Shown here piece after piece: positions 58,018 to 64,000 of a stretch of 64,000 nt of DNA (its first letter is position 1; each line of letters begins with the position of its first letter). The stretch is from Rickettsiales bacterium (GTDB lineage: Bacteria; Pseudomonadota; Alphaproteobacteria; Rickettsiales; SXRF01). The stretch spans positions 124,001 through 188,000 of the forward strand of contig JAOAUZ010000003.1 in the NCBI GenBank assembly GCA_025464625.1, read 5' to 3'. Under the pieces are notes generated by a model. It did not search any database and had not been told where the DNA came from. It saw only the letters and a list, made by a program, of their open reading frames with translations. The translations under genes and the position numbers were made by a program.

Positions 58018-58920
58018 TTAAGCCAAATCTCTCTTTGCACCAGCAATTGATGGGACAGATGGAGGAGGCGTATCACCATGACCAGCATTTGACACATGGC
58101 TGGCAACTCCCTCAAGCTCACCTTTGGCATCTGTGAGATCATAACTTGCAGGTTTTTTGAGTCTACCATCAGTTTTTGTATCCTTACTTCCTTTACGCTC
58201 AGGAGTTTGATCTTGTTGTTCAGGTGCCTTAACCTGTGCCTGTATCCTTTTTTTCTCTTGTTCAACTTCTCTAGCTAATCGAACCTGTCTGGCAACTTCC
58301 GCGTCTTCCGCAGCCTTTGCCTTTTTTTCTTCGGCTGCAGCCTTCTCTTGCTCTGCAACAAGCAACTTATTTTTTTGTTCTTCAGGAGTTATGCTTGCTA
58401 ATCTTTCGGTTTCTGGCGGTAAGTTTTTAATGTCGGCAAGAAGCCTGTCACCATCTATCCCATGTTTTGCCGCAAAAGTCCTTATCTTATGTTCTTGCGT
58501 CTTTTCAGCTAGAATTTCATTAAAACCACGGCTCTTATCCTTACTTGTGAAGGACTCTACTGCAGATTCTGCAAGAAGCGCAATTTTGCTATCACCAATA
58601 TAAGTTGCTATTGCAGAGAAAATTCCGTCATTCCAAAAACTCTTTACTACTTCCCAAGCGTTTTGTTTGGGAGCGTTTGGGTCTTTTCCTTCGGCAAGAA
58701 TTTTTTGTTGTGAAGGAAGCCAGTTTTCAATAACAGATTGATTTGCCTTAACGGTGGCTTCACTCCCAGAACCACCAGCAAGCTCACCATCGCGTGCTTT
58801 CCTAACAGCGGAAGTCATAGCATTGTTTGCATCACCTACTGCAGCAGCCTTAGTTAAAAGCTCGAGTCTTTCGCTAACAATCTTATCCGTAAGCACTACA
58901 CCTGATGTATCAACAGTCAT
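58018..58920 (-). CDS. Hypothetical charged, coiled-coil-rich protein
   Basis: A 300 aa soluble protein of unknown family. After a helical N-terminal part (about 1-165, Ala-rich) comes a strongly charged segment (about 185-235) made of Glu, Lys, Ala and Gln, likely a long helix or coiled coil. The C-terminal 60 residues are disordered in appearance, rich in Pro, Gly, Ser and Asp. No signal peptide or membrane helix. It stands alone between tig and lolA, with about 195 bases before tig and 150 before lolA. Confidence 0.7.
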   Translation of the reverse strand: MTVDTSGVVLTDKIVSERLELLTKAAAVGDANNAMTSAVRKARDGELAGGSGSEATVKANQSVIENWLPSQQKILAEGKDPNAPKQNAWEVVKSFWNDGIFSAIATYIGDSKIALLAESAVESFTSKDKSRGFNEILAEKTQEHKIRTFAAKHGIDGDRLLADIKNLPPETERLASITPEEQKNKLLVAEQEKAAAEEKKAKAAEDAEVARQVRLAREVEQEKKRIQAQVKAPEQQDQTPERKGSKDTKTDGRLKKPASYDLTDAKGELEGVASHVSNAGHGDTPPPSVPSIAGAKRDLA

Positions 58921-59069
58921 ATCGAACCTGCTTAAAATTAAACTTCTCTAGCATCAATCTAGCATGTCTTAAGTTTTTGTTGTGTGAAAATTTTGTGACA
59001 ATATTGTGTATGCCGTTAAAAAATCGTAGACTATTTCCTAATAAGCTGAATTTAAACAATAAAAACAGA

Positions 59070-59753
59070 TTAGTTCATGCGCGCTGGGTTCTTAGATTTG
59101 CGCGGATCACGGAAATCAAACAGTTTTTCATCAATTTTTGCCCCGAAATTGGCGTTATTGAGCGATACTGTAGTAACTTGCCCGCTGGTATCGGTCACCA
59201 CCATATTGCGGATAAGCAGAGGTTTATCAGAAAATTCAAGGATTAACTGCCCGTCGGTTGGTCTTTCCTTTTGAGAAATTCCGATGCGGATTGTGCCTGT
59301 TTTTTCTTCAAATGAGATGATTCCCACCGAGTTATCAAAACGGATTTTTTCCTGTGCGAGGAAGCCAATCAGTGTTGAATCGAGGGGGATGTAGCTTATT
59401 TGTTCCAGCTCATAATCATAATAAACCATTTGCGAACCATTTGCGACCATCAGAATTGGTGTAGGAGGGTTATATTGCCAGCGCATCATTCCAGGGCGTT
59501 CTAAGAAAAATTTTCCGCTGGTCAGACCGCCGTCAGGCGCAACTTGGGTGAATTCTGAAGTAATGGTGGTGAGACCACTCAGATAATCCTGCACTCGCGT
59601 GATGGTTTTTTTATGTTTGGCAACTTCACTGTCAGCAAGGAAAGCCACGGCAGGTTTTGCTGGTTTTTCATCATCGGCATGGGCTGACGTTGTTACCAAT
59701 AATGACACGAATATTACAACAACGCACTTCAACTTAGGCGAATATTTTATCAT
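59070..59753 (-). CDS. lolA: Outer membrane lipoprotein carrier protein LolA
   Basis: Periplasmic carrier that takes lipoproteins from LolCDE to the outer membrane. The 227 aa precursor has a signal peptide (about 1-26, cleavage after SAHA). The mature part has RVQDYLSGLTTITSEFTQVAPDGGLTSGKFFLERPGMMRWQY and TPILMVANGSQMVYYDYELEQIS, the LolA hallmark. The start follows the ftsK stop directly, as is usual in alphaproteobacteria. Confidence 0.95.
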   Translation of the reverse strand: MIKYSPKLKCVVVIFVSLLVTTSAHADDEKPAKPAVAFLADSEVAKHKKTITRVQDYLSGLTTITSEFTQVAPDGGLTSGKFFLERPGMMRWQYNPPTPILMVANGSQMVYYDYELEQISYIPLDSTLIGFLAQEKIRFDNSVGIISFEEKTGTIRIGISQKERPTDGQLILEFSDKPLLIRNMVVTDTSGQVTTVSLNNANFGAKIDEKLFDFRDPRKSKNPARMN

Positions 59754-62075
59754 CTAACTATCTTCCCGAACCAAAACTTCGCGCTTGCCCACATGGTTGG
59801 CAGGACCAACAACACCTTCGCGTTCCATCTGTTCAATGATTGATGCGGCGCGGTTATATCCAATTTTCAAGCAGCGTTGGATATAACTGGTTGATGCTTT
59901 GCGATCGCGGGCGACAATGGAAACCGCCTGATCATACATTTCATCTTTTTCGCCTTCTTCACCAAACGCGCCTTCCTCATCATCATCGCGGGTGACATCT
60001 TCGATATAGCTTGGTTCACCCTGTAATTTGAGGTGGGCAACGACTTGCTCGACTTCTTTATCACTAACGAAAGGTCCATGCACGCGGGTAATACGACCGC
60101 CACCCGCCATATATAACATATCTCCTTGTCCTAGTAATTGTTCTGCACCTTGTTCGCCTAATATTGTTCGGCTGTCGATGCGTGATGTAACCTGAAAGCT
60201 GATACGGGTAGGGAAATTGGCTTTGATAACGCCAGTGATTACATCCACACTCGGACGTTGTGTTGCCATGATAATGTGGATACCAGCAGCGCGTGCCATT
60301 TGTGCCAGACGTTGGATAGAGCTTTCAATATCTTTTCCTGCTACAATCATAAGGTCTGCCATTTCGTCGACCACGACAACGATAAATGGCAGCTCGTTCA
60401 TATCCAGAGGCACTTCTTCAATGATTGGTTCGCCAGTATCAGGATTAAACCCTGTCTGCACTTTGCGGGTAAGCTGGTTGCCGCGCGCCTTAGCATCACG
60501 GAGTTTTTTATTATATCCTTCAATGTTGCGCACAGCATGATTATTCATCAGGCGATAGCGATTTTCCATTTCTTTCACTGTCCATTTAAGAGCTACCACC
60601 GCTTTCCCTGGCTCAGTTACCACTGGTGAAAGGAGGTGAGGGATACCATCATACACAGATAGTTCCAGCATCTTCGGGTCGATCATGATAAATTTGCATT
60701 CTTCAGGTGTCAGGCGGTAGAGCAGTGACATAATCATAGTATTAATAGCAACTGATTTACCAGAGCCAGTAGTACCCGCTACCAGCAAATGTGGCATGCG
60801 CGCGAGGTCAACAATAATTGGCTCACCACCAATATTTTTGCCAAGTGCCAGAGGTAGTTTTGCATCTGATGCAGAAAATTCTTCCTGTTCCAGCATTTCA
60901 CGGAAATAAACAGTTTCGCGGTAAGCATTGGGCATTTCTATACCGATTGCATTTCTCCCTGGTATGACGGCGATACGGGTTGAAATGGCACTCATCGAAC
61001 GGGCAATGTCATCGGCAAGCCCAACTACCCTTGAAGATTTAGTTCCTGCTGCTGGCTCTAATTCATATAGCGTAACCACAGGACCAGGGCGAATCTCTAC
61101 GATATTACCATTTACCCCGAAATCCTGCAAAACAGATTCTAGTAGTTTAGCGTTTTGTGTCAGTGCGGTTTCAGACAGCGTTGTTTTACGTCCTCTCGGG
61201 GGCTGACTCAGTAATTTTATCGACGGCAGTTCATAATCACCTTGTGGCAAAGCCAGAGCCGCTTGCACTTTTGGTTTTGCACGGGCAGTTTTTTCTACTT
61301 CTTTCGGCTGCGATTTTTTACTTACGCGTGGAGCGCGTTGTTCTGGCTCTTCATCTTCTTCTTCGTATTCATCTTCTCTGTTACGATTTATCCAACCCAT
61401 TAGCCGTTCGCGTAGTGTAGGGCGAGGCTCTGATTCTTCTATTTCATAATTATCAGTAGAAAATTTACGTTGTATGAATGAAAAAACTATACCTGATGCC
61501 ATTAAAAACACCTTTTTGGAGATTCTCACTACTTCTTTCCATTCCTCCCATTTCATGCCAAAGGAAAGAGATGCTGCAATGAACGTTATAACAGCAACAG
61601 CCAATGTGAATAATTTACTCTTGAATAAGGTGAACAAAGAATCATGAATCATCATTCCTATCGAACCGCCAAGACCACCTTTAATCAGCCACGACATTGG
61701 CGGGTCTATTTTTGCAAGCAGGCAAGAAGTGAGAACCATTGTAACAATCAGCAGACTCAAACGTATCTGTAGAAAGGCGATGCTTGAACCATTCATTAGT
61801 TTTATGCTCCATGCAAGTGGCACTAAAGCAGTAAGAACACTAGACAGACCAAGAAATTGCAGCATGAGATCGGCAAGCAAAGCCCCAGCATAACCACCCA
61901 TGTTGGTAACATTGTTTGAAGTAGCCTGATTTAATGATGGATCCGCTTGATTGTAAGTTAGGAGCGAAAGCAACAAAAATATGGAAAATGTACAGAGGAT
62001 AGCCCCCATAAGCATCTTAAGTGGGTGCCGCTCCGCCTGCGGAGCATAAGATATTAAAGTTTGCCGTGTAACCAT
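59754..62075 (-). CDS. ftsK: DNA translocase FtsK
   Basis: Septal DNA pump that coordinates chromosome segregation and activates XerCD at dif; 773 aa. The N-terminus has four to five membrane helices (about 20-200), then an acidic linker (about 225-285, Glu/Arg-rich). The motor has VAGTTGSGKSVAINTM (Walker A), VVVVDEMADLMIVAGKDIE (Walker B) and IHIIMATQRPSVDVITG. The C-terminal gamma winged helix (ARDRKASTSYIQRCLKIGYNRAASIIEQME) reads KOPS. Complete. Confidence 0.97.
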   Translation of the reverse strand: MVTRQTLISYAPQAERHPLKMLMGAILCTFSIFLLLSLLTYNQADPSLNQATSNNVTNMGGYAGALLADLMLQFLGLSSVLTALVPLAWSIKLMNGSSIAFLQIRLSLLIVTMVLTSCLLAKIDPPMSWLIKGGLGGSIGMMIHDSLFTLFKSKLFTLAVAVITFIAASLSFGMKWEEWKEVVRISKKVFLMASGIVFSFIQRKFSTDNYEIEESEPRPTLRERLMGWINRNREDEYEEEDEEPEQRAPRVSKKSQPKEVEKTARAKPKVQAALALPQGDYELPSIKLLSQPPRGRKTTLSETALTQNAKLLESVLQDFGVNGNIVEIRPGPVVTLYELEPAAGTKSSRVVGLADDIARSMSAISTRIAVIPGRNAIGIEMPNAYRETVYFREMLEQEEFSASDAKLPLALGKNIGGEPIIVDLARMPHLLVAGTTGSGKSVAINTMIMSLLYRLTPEECKFIMIDPKMLELSVYDGIPHLLSPVVTEPGKAVVALKWTVKEMENRYRLMNNHAVRNIEGYNKKLRDAKARGNQLTRKVQTGFNPDTGEPIIEEVPLDMNELPFIVVVVDEMADLMIVAGKDIESSIQRLAQMARAAGIHIIMATQRPSVDVITGVIKANFPTRISFQVTSRIDSRTILGEQGAEQLLGQGDMLYMAGGGRITRVHGPFVSDKEVEQVVAHLKLQGEPSYIEDVTRDDDEEGAFGEEGEKDEMYDQAVSIVARDRKASTSYIQRCLKIGYNRAASIIEQMEREGVVGPANHVGKREVLVREDS

Positions 62076-62214
62076 TTCTTAATATGTCTTACTCTATATA
62101 TTGTTTTTTGTAGTATGAAATACAATTAGCAGAAACAAAAAAATGATAAAGGTGTTTTCTTTGTAAATATCTAAAATATATATAAAATTGTAAATAAGTT
62201 TTTTTGTTTATCTC

Positions 62215-62242
62215 TTGACCAACAAAGGGTTTTTTATAATAA
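62215..62242 (+). promoter_or_regulatory. Possible promoter of the Flp pilin genes
   Basis: TTGACC at 62215 is followed by TATAAT at 62235 (spacer 14) or TAATAA at 62237 (spacer 16), about 62 bases ahead of the first pilin ATG. The -35 is good but spacing is short. The gap between ftsK and the pilins (62076-62303) is AT-rich and holds no gene. Confidence 0.35.
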
Positions 62243-62303
62243 TGGTTAATAGCTGAAACATTCAGCCGTTTTGTTAGTCAACCCGCTTAAGGAGAATATT
62301 TTT

Positions 62304-62477
62304 ATGAATACCATGATTCGTCTTTTCAAGTCAGAAGATGGTGCTACCGCAATCGAGTACGCTCTTATTGCAGCACTTGTTTCTATTGTTGCCATCGTTG
62401 CTATGGGCAGTGTTGGTACACAAGTAAGCAACTCATTTAGTAAAGTTGCAAGCTCACTTACTTCTGCTAACCGCTAG
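62304..62477 (+). CDS. Flp/Fap-type pilin, copy 1
   Basis: A 57 aa type IVb pilin of the Flp family. The N-terminus MNTMIRLFKSEDGATAIEYAL holds the prepilin cleavage region with the Glu-Tyr after GATAIEY, then a long hydrophobic helix (about 20-38). A good AAGGAG lies nine bases before the ATG; an upstream in-frame ATG was rejected because of this site. Secretion would need the tad machinery, not in this window. Confidence 0.9.
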   Translation: MNTMIRLFKSEDGATAIEYALIAALVSIVAIVAMGSVGTQVSNSFSKVASSLTSANR

Positions 62478-62563
62478 TAGTCGGATCTTAGTTTATTTGT
62501 TAATTGTTAAATGGGCGTACTTAGTTTAGTTAGTTTAACCAAGCTTTCAAGGAGAGTATTTTT

Positions 62564-62737
62564 ATGAATACCATGATTCGTCTTTTCAAGTCAGAGGATG
62601 GTGCTACCGCAATCGAGTACGCTCTTATCGCTGCGCTTGTTTCTATTGTTGCCATCGTTGCTATGGGCAGTGTTGGTACTGAAGTAAGCAACTCATTTAG
62701 TAAAGTTGCAAGCTCGCTTACTTCTGCTAACCGTTAA
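62564..62737 (+). CDS. Flp/Fap-type pilin, copy 2
   Basis: A second 57 aa pilin that is the same as copy 1 at every residue but one: Gln40 is Glu here. The DNA is also nearly identical, including the AAGGAG ribosome site and spacer of the same length. A recent tandem duplication is the simplest reading. It is followed by a strong terminator. Confidence 0.9.
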   Translation: MNTMIRLFKSEDGATAIEYALIAALVSIVAIVAMGSVGTEVSNSFSKVASSLTSANR

Positions 62738-62756
62738 TAGCTAGGTATTTTTTAAG

Positions 62757-62790
62757 AGGGCGGTGCTACTTAGTAGCGCCGCCCTTTTTT
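62757..62790 (+). terminator. Rho-independent terminator of the pilin genes
   Basis: GGGCGGTGCTACT pairs with AGTAGCGCCGCCC (one G-T) around a one- to three-base loop, followed by six T on the plus strand. It lies 19 bases past the second pilin stop. Confidence 0.93.
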
Positions 62791-62803
62791 ATTTAGCAAT
62801 TAT

Positions 62804-63613
62804 TTATTTAGCAATCAGCCCATTTTTCTTGGCAAATTCTAATACATTCACAGCTATTGCTGTGCTATCAAAATTATTATGCCCGACATCATGAAAGAAT
62901 ATAGCTTCTTTTGACGAGTTGGCAGCAGCGAGCATCATTTTCCCGTGCCTAATTGGGATGGTCTCATCCAGTTCACCATGTATTATGAGTAATGGTGACC
63001 GCACTTTTGATATTTTATCGATTGAGTCAAAATTATCCAGCAACACTAACCTCACTGGTATAAAGAAATAAATTTCTGCGGCACGACCAGTTACAGATGT
63101 ATAGGGAGCCTGCAATACCATAGCCCCGACTTTGAATTCAGTAGCTATTTGGACGGATACGCCAGTTCCAAGAGACTCCCCGTATATTATAATATTTTGC
63201 AGAGGAATATTTTTTACTTCTGTAAGAAAGGTAATTGCCGTGCGACCATCTATATATAATCCTTGTTCGCTTGGTTTTCCCTCGCTTTTACCATAGCCAC
63301 GATAACTTATGGCAAGAACCCCAAAGCCTTTACCAGCAAGTGCTGAGTAAATTCCCGCGCGATTACCCATATGTGAAGCATTGCCATGAAAATATAATAT
63401 AGTTGGCATATTGTTCTCAGCTTGTTTATACCAAGACTGAAGGGAAACACCATCACTGGTCTTAAAAAATTCCTCTATAAAATTAGTAAGACCGTATTGG
63501 TCTGGGGTGCCGAGTTGTTTATCTGGAAAATACAGGAACTGCCTCTGGAATATAGCCATAAAGACTACGAGTCCGATGTATAATGCAGGTGCTGCGCTCA
63601 GTAAATAAAACAT
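62804..63613 (-). CDS. Membrane-anchored alpha/beta hydrolase
   Basis: A 269 aa hydrolase with an N-terminal hydrophobic anchor (about 5-25). The fold shows the oxyanion region LYFHGNASHMGNRAG, the nucleophile elbow YGESLGTGVSVQ (Ser) and GELDETIPIRHG (Asp), with the final His in DVGHNNFDS. This is the arrangement of the BEM46/ABHD13 group. Substrate unknown. It ends facing the pilin terminator. Confidence 0.9.
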   Translation of the reverse strand: MFYLLSAAPALYIGLVVFMAIFQRQFLYFPDKQLGTPDQYGLTNFIEEFFKTSDGVSLQSWYKQAENNMPTILYFHGNASHMGNRAGIYSALAGKGFGVLAISYRGYGKSEGKPSEQGLYIDGRTAITFLTEVKNIPLQNIIIYGESLGTGVSVQIATEFKVGAMVLQAPYTSVTGRAAEIYFFIPVRLVLLDNFDSIDKISKVRSPLLIIHGELDETIPIRHGKMMLAAANSSKEAIFFHDVGHNNFDSTAIAVNVLEFAKKNGLIAK

Positions 63614-63684
63614 GCTGTCCGTCTTTATTTATCTTCATTGTACCAAAGATTACGGATTATTTCATTATTATATAACGAAAAAAG

Positions 63685-64000
63685 CTATTTCTTATTGCCG
63701 AGCTGGATATCAAGCAAATCCACAGCAGTATCCTTAGCTGGGCATGGGGCATGATTAATTATTTCTGGCTGTTCTTTCAGTAGTTTTGTACATTCTATGT
63801 CGCAAGATTTCGCCAGTTTTATAGCACTCTTTGATGTACCAGCGGAACTGCGTGCCATTTCACATTCTTTGGCTCTTTGTTTGGAAGTTTTTCCCTTTGT
63901 AACTTTTGGCTGTAGAGCGATTGCCGATCCATCATTGCCAGATATTGGTGGATTAGTAGTGGTATTTATTGGTTGGTTGACGGAAGGGTGGGGGGACGAA
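63685..64000 (-). CDS. Partial hypothetical protein at the window end
   Basis: An open frame of about 105 codons ending with TAG at 63685 and running off the window on the minus strand. The visible part is rich in Lys, Ser, Thr and Pro, with four Cys (in CEMARSS, SCDIECTKLL and HAPCPAK). The spacing of Cys suggests disulfides and a periplasmic or secreted protein, but no signal peptide can be seen from here. Family not recognised. Confidence 0.55.
   Translation of the reverse strand, partial: SSPHPSVNQPINTTTNPPISGNDGSAIALQPKVTKGKTSKQRAKECEMARSSAGTSKSAIKLAKSCDIECTKLLKEQPEIINHAPCPAKDTAVDLLDIQLGNKK

Overview
The window comes from an alphaproteobacterium of fairly low GC content. The main evidence is a block of genes in an order I know from that class: nuoA-N, birA, coaX, ribonuclease J, mce, a DUF1467 gene, proS, lolC, lolD, dnaE. 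COQ9, a short editing-less ProS, a PleC-like kinase and a hup/tRNA-Val/tRNA-Asp cluster agree with this. I cannot place it to order.

Layout. (1) 1-9.6 kb, minus strand: an envelope and shikimate run of aroK, aroB, a CorC/HlyC-type CBS protein, a small conserved protein, penicillin-binding protein 1A, then arnT, arnB, arnC and a stand-alone ArnA decarboxylase cut by the window edge. The last four point to lipid A modification with L-Ara4N. (2) 9.7-16.4 kb: xerD, a degenerate sensor kinase, COQ9, an intact PAS/HisKA kinase, glutaredoxin and queG. (3) 16.4-34.8 kb, plus strand: all 14 complex I genes (nuoA to nuoN), tightly packed, with nine extra genes between subunits: a histidine phosphatase, a GNAT, a secreted lipocalin-like protein, a CPBP-type membrane protein, a PH-like protein, a membrane coiled-coil protein, a DUF4177 protein, a small membrane protein and a DedA protein. 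(4) 34.8-47.8 kb: birA, coaX, rnj, mce, DUF1467, proS, a TfoX-N protein, lolC/E, lolD, dnaE and an orphan motA. (5) 47.8-53.8 kb: a mixed accessory stretch with rarA, a large unknown protein, uppP, a VF530-type protein, an RRM protein, a HEPN-like protein, a tiny GIY-YIG protein, and two tRNAs (Asp, Val) each followed by a copy of a palindromic repeat. (6) 53.8-64 kb: hup, clpX, clpP, tig, an unknown charged protein, lolA, ftsK (all minus), two nearly identical Flp pilin genes (plus), an alpha/beta hydrolase and a partial unknown gene.

The most notable points are the many inserted genes in the nuo operon; a sensor kinase that has lost every catalytic motif and lies near its active paralogue; palindromic repeats fused to the 3' ends of two tRNAs beside a GIY-YIG gene; and a gene order that fits one inversion between the repeat upstream of nuoA and the repeat next to tRNA-Asp. 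No CRISPR array, rRNA, transposase or prophage was seen.
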